From Papilionanthe hookeriana x Papilionanthe teres (lineage: Eukaryota; Streptophyta; Magnoliopsida; Asparagales; Orchidaceae), in contig CM040421.1 of NCBI GenBank assembly GCA_022702705.1, positions 4,092,001 to 4,156,000 on the forward strand: a stretch of 64,000 nt of DNA, written 5' to 3'. Of the stretch, positions 35,719-47,200 are shown piece after piece. Each line of letters opens with the position of its first letter. Within the stretch, counting starts at the first letter, position 1. The translations under genes were made by a program, and so were the position numbers. The notes under the pieces were generated by a model. The model was not told the origin of the DNA. It saw only the letters and a program-made list of their open reading frames with translations, and did not search any database.

Positions 35719-37348
35719 TGTTGACCTCATTTTTTGTGAGCTCTAGCCTCTCTTCCTTAGAAGCCTAGGATCTAGCCATAGGTCTTTCTTGTTGACTATC
35801 CTAGATGACTAGTGATGGAACCCTCCTCCTTAGAAATTCTAAACTCCTCTTTGCTTTTCTTAGAATTCCACATGTGTGGTTGTGACCTCTAGCACCTAGA
35901 AGGTTGAAACCAACATGAGGAAGCTCAAAGAGAGTCTCATAGGATTGTCAAGCCATAGGGCAACTTTGGGTGGCTCGAGATTGGTCTCACTCACACACCT
36001 AAGCTCACCACAACCTATCACGATTACACACTCCCAAAACCCTAAAATCATTCACACTTGACTTTTTTCACCCGCTCTTTCAGGAACTTATGTGAGTGGT
36101 CCCCAAGCACTTAGCCATTGGCTAGGGTGGTTAGGATCAACACATAAATGATCCAAAATGGGCTCCCCCATTAGTCTCATGGCTCAAGGAGGGTAATTTC
36201 ATGGTTAGCATGTCCAATGAGCATCAATTCCACCTAAACATCCAACCTTGGCCTCCTGCCCCCAAATTTTCCTAAAATTCCCAAAATAACCCTAGAACCC
36301 TAAAATTTTCAAAATTGCCCAAGTTCCAAAATTTGCATAAAAAATCATATCAAACCACTAAAATTGTCCAAAATACCTCATTTTCCCCAAAATTCCCAAA
36401 ATACCCCTACACCACCCAAAATTACCAAATGCCTACATACCTAAAAAATTGTCAAAAGCTCTAAATTCACTACAAACCTCACCCAAATCAATCCTAACCA
36501 CCCAATGACCCCAATTGCACCCAAATCCACCAAAATTGGCCAAAATTTCCAAATTTCCCCTAAATTCCTAAAGTCCCCAAGTCACCCTCAATTCCCACCA
36601 AATTCACTTCAAATTCCTCCAATTTTAAGTCCAAATTAAATTTTATAATGTTCAAGCCCAATGTGAACCAAATTCAAGCTCAATTTAACCAAATTTTAAA
36701 TCCAAATTCCAAGCTCAAGTCAAATACCCCAAATTAACCCCAATTCCAAATTCCATTAAATTGAGTCATGTAACCACTCTAAATCCACAAAATTTAATTC
36801 CTAAATTTGTCATGACATTTTTTCTAAACCAATTTGAACTTTCAATTAGTTTAGATCCAAGCCCAATCCAAGCCTAAATCTAAATTCAAGCTTAAATCCC
36901 ATTTGAGTCTAAATTCAAAATTTAACCTAATATATTGGATTAATTAAGATCTTAATCATCTCTGCCATCCTTAAACTCTCTAAAATGCTGATCATATCAG
37001 CTAGCCAATCCTATTTTGAGCCATGAACCAATGGATCCCTGAATCATGCAAACCATTCCCCCTAAATTGGTTAACTCTCTAACCCACACAACCAGCCTTC
37101 CCAATCCCCAAGCTAATCACCATTAAACCTCCCTGATCTCCCTGAGTCAGTTAACCACCTCCCCTAGTCTAGTCAGCCACCCGAGTAGCCGGAAAACCCA
37201 AAAATGAGAAGATCACCCATTGCTCAAACACCAAATTTGAACCATCCCTTGTGATAATCCCCAATTGGTCACTCGCACCACTTAGCCCTCCACCTAACCT
37301 TATGTGCACCAGCCAATGGCAGCCCGAGGACCTCCCATTGGCCTCAAT

Positions 37349-37355
37349 TATAAAT
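37349..37355 (+). promoter_or_regulatory. TATA box of fourth copy
   Basis: TATAAAT 1.63 kb from the unit start, followed by 'agaagaggtgccaaatcc', matching the context at 11323. Confidence 0.5.
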
Positions 37356-37939
37356 GGCCACACTCCACGACCAAAATAGAAGAGGTGCCAAATCCTTTGG
37401 GAAACTATGTCAATTTGTTTTCAGAGATCCTAGCAACCTTCCTAAGTGTAATCTCACTATTCTCAGCCCCTCGCTCCCTCCACTATAGCCCAATTTCATC
37501 ACTGAAAACAAGGACAGTTTTGGCCATTCACAAAAACTCCACGAAACCTCAAATTGGCCGCTCCATTAGCTTCACCAGAGCCTAAGAAGAACTCCCCCAT
37601 CAAAATGCAACCTTGTCAAGCCCTTACCCTAAACTTCCACATAACCCGAGTCACCCTCTAATCGAAATCCTACACAAACCGAGCCTAAGCTCAAACCAAC
37701 ACTTGGAGGACATTCGTGAGCTCAAGGTGAAGCTTCTTAACCATTCTAATCGAGGCTACACCTCTTGGACGAAGGCATAAGCTCAATACTTTAATTTTGT
37801 GCTTAGTTTGAGCCTTTGTTAAGAAAGCATGTATTTGATGCGCATATAACCATATAGAAAGGTTCGTCTCACTAAGATGGAGTAGGAACAATCCCCATGT
37901 GATTTAGTTGAGTATTGAGCGAGATATTAGGGTTAGAAG

Positions 37940-38150
37940 TCAGACGGTTCTCGGGTTAGGTGGATCGGAGACGATGACCAGGAGCCGTCGGATCGCGTGT
38001 GTATCGGACAGACGCCTCGGTTGCAATCGAACAAAGAGAACAGTATGTGAACAGCGAGATGCGTGGCATTCCAGGTGTAAATCACAACGAATCAGGCGAT
38101 GAAAAATGTTCTTTCGATAGCTCTGAGGTTGCGCTGGTAGCTGACGCAGA
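37940..38150 (+). other. GC-rich island of fourth copy
   Basis: Shares 'gacgatgaccagga', 'gtcggatcgc' and 'gtgtatcgg' with 11950-12000. It is less GC-rich than the others, consistent with an older copy. Confidence 0.5.
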
Positions 38151-38984
38151 TAAGTGAGAAACTAGGATTTTTTTATTTTAATCAATTTAAAAACTGTTAA
38201 AAAGCATATCTTAGAGTAGAAAATTCATAAAAATAAAATAAAAATATCATTTGCTCAGTGAACAGAGGAGAATAATGTGAGATAAAAATAAAACATATTG
38301 ATTTGATATTTAATTTTTAATTATTTTAATACATAAAAACTTTTTTAAATCATAATTAATTAAATAATAATCACCATAATTTGAAATTTGGAGGACTTGA
38401 TCTTTATGTGCTTAGGAGTGTTCTCTGATTTTTCCAAAGTCAGAGAACACCCCTAAGATTGAAAGCCCTAATTTTCCAACATTAACCACATTTATTTTAA
38501 TTAAAAATTATAAAAAAATAAATATAAATAAAAAATATAAAATTGGTTTAGGTCTACTGCGGTCAAAGGACTTAAGGAAAAATAAAATTTTTTTAAAAAA
38601 ATTAAAAATGTATTTTCTCATTTAAAAATAAATAAAAATTACTAAAAATTAAAAAAATATAAAATAATTCACGCAATCACCAAAATGGGCCAAGATAATC
38701 ACCTCAGAAAGTCTTAGCAAAGATTTGAAAGTCATAATGATTATTTTTAATGCAAAAATGAATTTTCTAAATAAATAGTGATTTTTAGCTTAAAATAATT
38801 ATATAAACTAAAAAAAAAAACCAAAAAATTAAGAAAAAAAGGTTTGGAGTATTTCTTAAGATCAGAGGAAACTAAGAAAAATAAAATTAAAGTAAAAGTA
38901 AAAAGTTCAATTTGTCTGAGTAGCGACACTCGAATTATTTCAGAAATAATATAACTCCATCATAGAGATTGTAAGTCCCAGTAC

Positions 38985-40055
38985 GACTTTTCTCAACTCA
39001 ATTGGACTTTTATAGGTGGAGGCATGTTGATAAGTTATATATTTCCTCTAATAAAAAAATAATTTTTTTTTCTTACAAAAAATTTGTAGTTTTTTAAATT
39101 TCAAATAACTTCTTATTTATCTTAAGAAAATAAAATGAAAAGGATATGAGCCTCTGAGCTTGAATTACATCTCAAGCAAATTTATTAGACTCGCTAAAGC
39201 GGCACTATCTAGGGTGAGAAATTACATGTCCATTATGTTCAGACTTTTGGGTCCGAAAAGGCGTTCCTCGGCATATGGTGGTCTTAAAATTAATTTTTGA
39301 TATTTTGGGCTCAATTATGACACATTCAAAGTCCAACCAAGCCTTTATTACTAGTTTTGAGAACTTTGACCCAAAATTTTTAAATGTGTTTTGCTCCAAT
39401 TAATGTGATGATCTCAGGTAAGACTCATATTTAATTTTATACTATTAGTTTGCTTAAGTTGTTAATGTATTTTTTTACACAAATTTTGACGTTTAGAAAT
39501 AAGATCAAATGAAATATTATAAAAGAAATTGCTTGATTATGAAAAAATCTTGATGTAGTATTTAAATTATAATTTTAACATTAAATTCATCACTTTTAAA
39601 CTCTAATTACAACACTAAAATATTAAAATTTGAGTTTAAATGAGCTTAATTAAGAACATGAAGTGAATTTGATAGCTTCATGAAGTTAAATAGAAGACAA
39701 ACTTATATCTAAATTTTATGTGCTTACAAAAAAAATTAGTGTCTCGGTGTTGTCTCATCTAACGAGTTTAAAATCGATTGATTTTGAGGTTATTTATGTA
39801 CTTAAATGGTAAAAAAAATAGTTTATGATTAAGAGAATCAAATAGATTCTACTCTAAATTGTTTGAAATTTTAGCTATAATTATAAAAATATCATTTTAA
39901 ATAATTATAAATGGGCTCTTATTCTTCACATTAATGTGATCTTTTACTAGATTTGGTAAACTATAGAGCTCTGACTAGCATTTAACATAGATGAAAACTA
40001 AGCAGATTCTCTTGTTGTTTTTATTTATAATATTGTACATATAAATACTCTTACT

Positions 40056-40139
<84 letters not shown>

Positions 40140-40424
40140 ATCTATGTGTGTTGTTCTTCATAAAAAAAATTAATAAATTAAATTTTGTGTTATATCACGA
40201 TAAATATTTAACACATAAAACTTGATTTTTATTGGTGAAATTTTTACTTAAAATTGCTTATAATGAGTAGGGAAAATAGGGACCCATCTGCCCAAGAATC
40301 ACAGGCAGCCTACTAGATGGTTGGCCATGTTCTTGATCCCACATTGGGCCACTTGCAAACCAACTCTTTTGTTGGTTTATTGGTGTTTGCTAGGATTTTC
40401 AGATTTAGTTTTTTTTTTTACATT
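38985..40424. other. AT-rich intergenic stretch
   Basis: No gene is seen. On the minus strand near 39180-39140 'gagatgtaattcaag' recalls the sequence before the 22-nt hairpin, so a remnant of the long LTR family may be present, but the hairpin itself is not. It includes the (AT)n tract listed separately. Confidence 0.4.
40058..40134. repeat. (AT)n microsatellite
   Basis: About 38 uninterrupted AT dinucleotides. Confidence 0.98.
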
Positions 40425-41500
40425 TTATCACAATCTTTCTTTTTATTTTTTATGATATATTTTAGTTTCATCAGACTTCAATTGCAGATTGGGGTGAAAT
40501 TTCTAGTGTGTGAAGCGGGTGCCAGTGTTGATGCTAGTGTTGAGGCATCGGGGTTAAGGATGCAGAGGACTTTGTCCTGAAAAATTTTTGGGATTTGAGT
40601 TCTTCATAGTTGTCTGAGAGATTGAGGCTTTGAAAGGAAGTAGATTTTTAGGTGGTGCTTGTGGAAATTTTAGCATTAATATTCTTATTGCTACGATGCA
40701 CGAAATGTATGACCGGAGAGGCATTATGCGTTTTTTAGGATCACATCTCATACTGGAACATTAAATTTCATGCAAGATTTCTTTTTTTAATCATTTTGAG
40801 GAACTTCATTATAATGGGATATGTTGTATTGGCTCCTTTATTGTGCTATCTATTTTCATGAGTTCTAACTTGAGAGAAAAGCATTGGGGTGGAACTTGGG
40901 CTTCTAATTTATTGATTGCAGATTCTGCTGAAAGGACATCATAGAAGTAAAAAAGAGAAATAACTGCAAGCTGTTTTCCTCATGCAATCATGTTTTTTTT
41001 TTCCTAAGTGGATACGTCATGGGACTTGAGTGAGACTATAGGTTTTGTGCTACTTCATAGACGATATGTATGGACACATATATTTATTCGCTCATTTACA
41101 AGTTCATCTTAGATATCTGATAAAATTTTGATTTAATTTCCTCGAATTAATAATTATCAGTCTAAGCCGAGATCCTTGCAAGTGCATAAAGCCCTTTAGA
41201 TCACCCATTCCGTGCAAAGTAGCAATTAGAATCTCGAACACGCATGAAATTTTCAAAAACATTGCCCGGAAATCTACTTCTTAAAGTCTCAATCTCTTAG
41301 CCAACTATGAAGAATCCAAATCACAAAATTGCCAAGGCAAGCTCCTCAACATCCCCAACCCCGACACCTCAACACTAGCATCAATACCGACATCTGCTTC
41401 AAATACTATGAATTTCCCCCAATATACAGCTGAAGTCTGGCGAAATTAATATATATCATAAGAAAATAAGAAAAAAAAAACAAGATCTGCAATAATAGAA
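40425..41500. repeat. Large imperfect inverted repeat, possibly a gene fragment
   Basis: Left arm 40425-40755 and right arm 41155-41500 are diverged inverted copies separated by about 400 bp. Matching points include 'gatgctagtgttgagg' versus the complement of 'cctcaacactagcatc' (41365), 'gttcttcatagttg' versus 'caactatgaagaat' (41304), and 'attgctac.atgcacg.aatg' versus 41213. Both arms have a short reading frame of the same type (DASVE.SGL), the right-arm one ending in a stop. This suggests the arms derive from the end of a coding exon. The protein is not recognised. A transcript would fold into a long hairpin. Confidence 0.7.
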
Positions 41501-41554
41501 AAAAAATAAAATTTGAAAACCCCTGCCCCAAAAGAACAATTCCAACATTTCCAT

Positions 41555-42469
41555 TAGGGTTGTAAACGAGCCAATGCACTCGATGAACAACTTGAACTCG
41601 GCTCGATTAAGACGCATTCATGTTCATTCAAATTAGTAAATAAACAAGTTTGAACAATTTTTAAAATCTCAGAGCTTATATGAATTAAACATGAACATAG
41701 TAGAACTTGTTAATTTATGTTCACGAATAAACTCATTTGTTGTTCAATAAACAGTTTGTTAAATGAATGATATTAAGTTCGATGATAACTCATCTCAAAT
41801 GTGATATATTATTTAAAAGAATTTTAATTAACTTGAATTTATTTAACTATAGATTTAATAGTAAGATATTGTTATATCAATAATATTTTTAGATTATTAT
41901 TAATTATATGTTTATATTTTAATGTTTAGGTATTATATGTGAAAAAACATAATATTTATGTGGTATGTAAGAAATGCCCTTAAAATTAACTTTAAACCCC
42001 CGCAAACTTCACTTTTTCTCCCGCGTCTCATAGTTTCGGGTCTTTGGTTTCACGAAACATACGAAACCATGAGTTGCTAGGGCGTGCAAGTATTGAAGGC
42101 AAAGATGAGGTTGTGTTGTGCAAAGATCTCTGAAATTCTCTCGTATATCTCATCATTCACTACAAGAAAAAACATTAAAACCAACGAAAAAATTCTACTA
42201 TTTTTTAGACGTGGGAAAAATTGTTCTAATTACCGACGGTTTTGCGAATATTTTTTAACTTAGTTATTTGTGACAGTATAATACAACACATACTGTTCTG
42301 TATCAAAAATATTTGATTTTCCGATTATTTTTAATTATAATTGATGGAATAATTCATCGGTTATAAGCAAATATTAACTGATGGTTATAGTTGAAGTCGA
42401 ACATAAACAACTTATATTTATATCAAGCCAAGTTTGAACCAAGATATACTGGACTCGATTACAACCCTA
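41555..42469. mobile_element. Non-autonomous hAT-like element
   Basis: Terminal inverted repeats TAGGGTTGTAAACGAGCC at the left and GGACTCGATTACAACCCTA at the right, with one internal mismatch in the first 15 bases. Internal text rich in 'aactcggctcg', 'gttcacgaataaactc' and 'gttcaataaac' is typical of this kind of plant repeat. No transposase was found. I could not find a clean 8-bp target duplication, so the superfamily is a best guess. A CACTA end lies inside it. Confidence 0.6.
42158..42392. mobile_element. CACTA-type terminal fragment nested in the hAT-like element
   Basis: It starts with CACTACAAGAAAAAA, the classic CACTA terminus, and is followed by subterminal motifs of the 'accgacggtttt' and 'catcggttat' type. 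The opposite terminus is not intact; degenerate 'gttatagttg' near 42385 may be its remains, after which hAT-like sequence resumes. Confidence 0.6.
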
Positions 42470-43116
42470 TTGACAATAAAAAAAAAAATCTTACAAGATA
42501 ATAGTCATTTCTGTTAGATCAAAGCTGCAAGGGAATTCTTCGCAACAAAGAATGAATAAAGAGTGGGAGGTGGGAGGTGAGTTAAGGACCGTAATCATTA
42601 TTAAATTAGAATGTGAGAATGTTGATACACAAGTGGGCAATGAGGGATCCAAAATGCAGTCGGGCCATCTAGTGCGCTACCCAAGTTTCTCGGGCAAATT
42701 GGTCCTTGTTAAATCTAATATGTTATAGGAAAATTTAGGTAAAATTGTAAAAACAACATTGATAAAAAACTACATTTTTAAAATTTTAATATATAGATTA
42801 TTATTCAAAATGAATTTGATTCTTAGTTTAATCCATGCAATTGAGTGAGTTTTATTCTCTTCTGTGAGGAAGGGCACTAATTGTGAGTGAGTTGAGAGAT
42901 GGGCATCAATTTATTTTGTTTGTTTCTTGTTGGTAGGTGAAAAGGATGAGCATTTGAGACGAAAGAATAGTTGGCATATAAAAGCAAGCTTTGTCTTCTA
43001 TTCCATGCCAACAGTTAAGGTTTGATAATCGAGTTTTGAAAGTCACATATTAGAAGTTCACGACTAAAAAATAAACTGCTTGAAATATTGAATAACAATT
43101 CAACTTTTTATCAAGT

Positions 43117-43313
43117 GCTAAAATAGTCCGTTGGCTATTTATGTTAAGTCATTTTAGTCTTAGAGATTATAAAAATATTAAAATAATCATACTCTTTTAA
43201 TAAGGACATATATAGCTTCGATGATAGTTTTTTCAGCTAGCATAAAAAATATCTGAGAACTAAATTGATAGACCTAAAGTAAACCCCATGTAAAAAAATC
43301 AAAAGTCCATTTT

Positions 43314-43316
<3 letters not shown>
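43117..43316. mobile_element. Possible small inverted-repeat element (about 200 bp)
   Basis: The ends GCTAAAATAGTCCGTTG and the complement of CAAAAGTCCATTTTAAC are similar inverted repeats with several mismatches. There is no coding capacity. It directly abuts the (AT)n tract at 43317. Confidence 0.35.

Positions 43317-43396
<80 letters not shown>
43317..43396. repeat. (AT)n microsatellite
   Basis: About 40 AT dinucleotides immediately upstream of the SINE. Confidence 0.98.
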
Positions 43397-43400
<4 letters not shown>

Positions 43401-43403
43401 ATC

Positions 43404-43567
43404 GTGCGCAGTCGTGGCTCAGTGGTTGAACGGGGTTCAATGTAAGTCCTCGAAGGTCCTGGTTCGATTCTACATGTAGTGCGGACGGGTCGGATAAAGC
43501 ATACGAGAAATCAGTATTTGTAGTTGAACCGGTAAACTATTAAATACCGATTTCTTTTTAAAAAAAT
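43404..43567 (+). mobile_element. tRNA-derived SINE
   Basis: It contains an RNA polymerase III internal promoter: A-box-like TGGCTCAGTGG at 43415-43425 and B box GGTTCGATTCT at 43461-43471, 46 nt apart. A tRNA-unrelated body follows, then a T-run and A-rich tail ('tttcttttta' then A-rich). The 5' part is tRNA-like, but the sequence does not close into a normal cloverleaf acceptor stem with a CCA-proximal partner, so it is a SINE rather than a tRNA gene. It lies about 700 bp upstream of the arabinofuranosidase start codon. Confidence 0.75.
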
Positions 43568-44141
43568 AAAAATAATAACATTATTACTCTTCTTACTCTT
43601 GCCATTCTCCCTTTATCCCATTCTTAATCCTACTTCATTTCATTTTTTATTTCCTCCCTTATTTTATGTTTCTCCATCATTTTTTTTTTCAATTCAATTA
43701 ATGAGAGCTTTGTAAATTCAAAATAAACTATGAGTCTTTTAGCCTAATTAGGCTTTATGTAAGTTTGCAAGCAAACTTAGAAATCTCAAATTAACCAAAT
43801 TCAATAAAGAAAATTATCTGAAGAAGGGAGAACAGTCGGGGCCCACAAAGCCTCATCCTCACTTCACTGAGCCTTGCAAGCAATGCGTGGAGTAGATGAA
43901 TGTCGCATCCTATCCCTTTATTGTCCGTCCGATCCAAATCCAACGATCATCAAACTAAGCTGGGCTCCACCGCAGTCGCCGTCTTCGTCTTCCCCATCAC
44001 ATCGCCCACCAATGAGCTGCACATGGAAGCTGAAACTCGCGGGCAAACCTACGAGCAACCCGCAGCTCGATTCTCGAAGTCTACTTAAACCCCGCAGCTC
44101 CAAAACCATTTTCCGCATCGCTGCTGATTTCATTACGGATT

Positions 44142-44242
44142 GGTAACAAGACTTTGAATCTTTTTCGATCCGAATGTTATTTTGTTCCGTATCCAATCGC
44201 TGATTGCTGCTTGTTCTTTTTGTTGTTTGTTGACTGTGTAGC
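44142..44242 (+). other. Probable 5'-UTR intron of the arabinofuranosidase gene
   Basis: A donor 'ttg|gtaaca' (GT at 44143) and an acceptor 'actgtgtag|ctgctgg' (AG at 44240-44241) bracket a 99-nt intron. This would join an upstream leader exon (roughly 43860-44142) to the coding exon. The leader is less AT-rich than the flanks, as expected for a transcribed exon. No promoter element upstream could be assigned with confidence. Confidence 0.45.
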
Positions 44243-44252
44243 TGCTGGTGAG

Positions 44253-47200
44253 ATGGGCGGTGATGGGAAAATGGGGTTTGCGCGTGTTTGTACTATCACA
44301 CTGTTTTGTTCTCTGATACTGATGTCCTATTTATGCGGAAGCTCTGCTTATGGATTGGAGGATAACCAGACAGCGGTCTTGTTGGTGAATGCTTCCTCGC
44401 ATTCTGGCATGAGGATGTCAGATACTTTGTTTGGTGTCTTTTTTGAGGTGAGTGGTTCACTGTTCAGTGAGTTACTGTAGGTTTGATTTGTTGATTTTGT
44501 TCACTATAGCTGTTTCGTTGCATTGGATGGCAATGGGAGTTCGTTTTGCATCATTAATTGATGTTTCAAAAAAAATGATGAATTTTAGCTGAATTATGTC
44601 ATGATATGTGCTAGTCTTTCCTTTTTTTAGTCTTTTATTCAGTTAATTATGTGTCAAATTATTCTTATTTTTAGCTAAATTCTGTAGTTTTTGGCCTCTT
44701 TTCATTCGTGAGTTTTATCTTCTGATGGTTTTGGTTGGGATCCATGAGAATGAACCAATTTCTGAACAATGAGGTTAAATTTTATTGGGCTTCTTTATTA
44801 GTGGCTTAAAATGTTCCAGAAGCTTGGATGTTCCTTAAGGAAGCGCGTTAAATTTAGCTTTAAAAACATGCTAAAGCACTTATGGAACTGATATATTTTG
44901 CATAGATATTTTTTTTTTCTTATCATTTTGTTATCTTTTTTGATAAATTATCCAATTTGATGCACTTTCTGATGACTCCTTGTTCTTACATATTCAGGAG
45001 ATCAATCATGCAGGAGCTGGGGGGCTTTGGGCAGAACTTGTGAATAATAGAGGTGTGTCAAATGTTTCAAATTAGCAAAACGATGAGAAGTGGTAGTAAT
45101 ATACATAAACTTTTTGTTTGATTTTATATGGACCTTACTTTCAAAGTCCTGTGAATTCTCATGTGTTCGTGCATTCTCATCACTGCAGCTTGTCATTTTA
45201 TAAGAGCCTTAAGGGCTGTATAATTACTGATTGAAGTAGGATTTAAATTAAATCTTTCCAAACAGAACAAATGACAATTATTGAACCTAACTCAACATAG
45301 GTTCAACCTAAATTAAACCTAAGATAACTCAAACTTTAGGTTCAACCTATATTGAAATCCAGGATTTAGTAAATCCAGTCTCTTCTCAATTCCTTCTCAG
45401 TTTTGTCTTAAATCTTGGATTTACTAAATCTTGTTGTTGACAGGATTAGTAAATCCTGATTTATAGTATTTACTAAAGCTACTAAGCCGTAACCATACAG
45501 CCCCTAAATATTTAAGAAATGAACAATAATGTATGGTTAATAGATCTACATATTGCTATCATAAAATAGCTCCTGTTATTTGTATGTGTCAATGAAATGT
45601 GTCCTTGAAGATCTGTTTTCCTTCATTCATTGTCCCCTTTGTTCTGAGACCCTTATAATCCTCTTGCAGGCTTTGAAGCTGGGGGCCCTAATACTCCTTC
45701 AAACATTGACCCGTGGTCTATCATTGGGAATGACTCTACAGTCTTTGTGACAACTGATCGAACATCTTGTTTTGAGCGTAATAAGGTGGCCCTTCGTATG
45801 GAAGTCTTGTGTGACAATGTGGGACCTATTATTTGTCCGGAAGGTGGTGTTGGCATTTATAACCCTGGATATTGGGGAATGGTATGCACATTTGTTAGCT
45901 TCATTACGCTGAAATAAGCTAATTATCCAACTTACTTTAATAAGCTATGTGGATCCTAAATAATAATAATAATAAAAAGCTATGTGAATCTTGTTTCAAG
46001 CAATATATGTGCGAAATTTGATGATGGTTAATGTAAAGTGATTTTATTTATAAAATCTTTTTTAGCATTGGTTTAACTTGATTATTTATTTTTGTTCATC
46101 AATCATTTTAATTGCTCATAGTTCGCTAGAAATTGACTTTTTGATATTTTATCATTGTCATTCAGAATATAGAAGATGGAAAAGAGTATAAAATTATCCT
46201 TCATGTAAGAACAGCAGCAGAAATAAAATTGTCAGTTTCACTGACAAGCACTGACGGGTCACAGAATCTCGCTTCCTCTATTATAACGTGAGGACATTTC
46301 TTAGTTTAAACGTGTGGAAGTAACAACACAATCTATCATTTACTATCTTCACATTCTCTTTATAATACAGGACAGCTGAACGGGATATATCTAACTGGAC
46401 AAAAGTTGAACTATTATTTATTGCCAAAGGATCAAATGCTCAGTCCAGGCTTCAATTGACTACTTCTAATAAAGGAATAATTTGGCTTGATCAGATATCA
46501 GTTATGCCAGTTGACACTTACAAAGTAAGTATTTTACGTAAAAGAAAGAAGTATTAGGCAGTTTTTTATCACAAATAATAATACATATTTGTTTGAACCT
46601 CAAGAGATTAAGTGAGCAAAGTGAGTCCTCAAAGAACCTGATAAAATAGCTAAAGAAACTCATCCAAATCACTTGTTCAAATGCCTGTTTCAAGAAACTA
46701 AAGAACCCTTTATGGCCATGTTTGGCTTTTTTTATACTAGAATTTAGCATATTATATGTATTCTAAATTCTGAAGACTTAATTTTTTTTCATATTGAAGG
46801 AGTTATGCTTTGATTAGGAAGAACATGCTGAAGTTGCTTAAATTTTGACTCACTGGTCAGCTTTGGATATATCAGACAATAATTTAGTACATAGATTATG
46901 TAATGTGAAATGTATTCATTAGAAGTAGTCTTCTGGCTCTCCAATTATGCTAGACTTCTGCTATTTATTTTACAGGCATTCTAATTTGAAATTGAGGTCT
47001 GTCTTTCCTGATTACTTAATCTTCCCAAACAAAGACATAGTGTAAGTTTTCCCAAGTCTGGTCGATTTTCAATGATAGAATTGTTTAGAAGATTTCAAAT
47101 GATTAATTAATTCCAAAATCTTATCTTTGGATATAGTAATGTACATATATGTTCGCTTTGATTGGATGAATCAAGTCAATATGCACACCTAAACAGGGTC

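Larger units (their letters stand above)
35719..38979 (+). mobile_element. Fourth copy of the long LTR family, 3' truncated
   Basis: It starts TGTTGACCTCATTTTTTG at 35719 and then follows the complete units: 'cctaggatctagccataggtc', 'gggtggctcgag', a G-poor stretch (36230-37100), TATAAAT at 37349, 'cctcttggacgaagg' near 37755, the GC island 37940-38150 with 'gacgatgaccagga', and 'aatgtgagataaaaataaa'. Homology fades after about 38930, and the 3' third with the hairpin is absent. AGTAC occurs just before 35719 and again at 38980-38984, but the sequence before the second is not a normal CA end, so the right boundary is uncertain. Confidence 0.6.

Noticed and set aside
37304..37585. 93-codon frame over the TATA region of the fourth unit
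   Set aside because: It begins upstream of the TATA box and is not conserved at 5573 or 11323.
35719..38984. Complete fourth long unit flanked by AGTAC
   Set aside because: AGTAC recurs at 38980, but the preceding bases are not a CA terminus and the 3' third with the hairpin is missing, so the match may be chance.
43404..43480. Functional tRNA gene
   Set aside because: A and B boxes are present, but the 5' and 3' ends do not pair as an acceptor stem, and an unrelated body with an A-rich tail follows, which fits a SINE.
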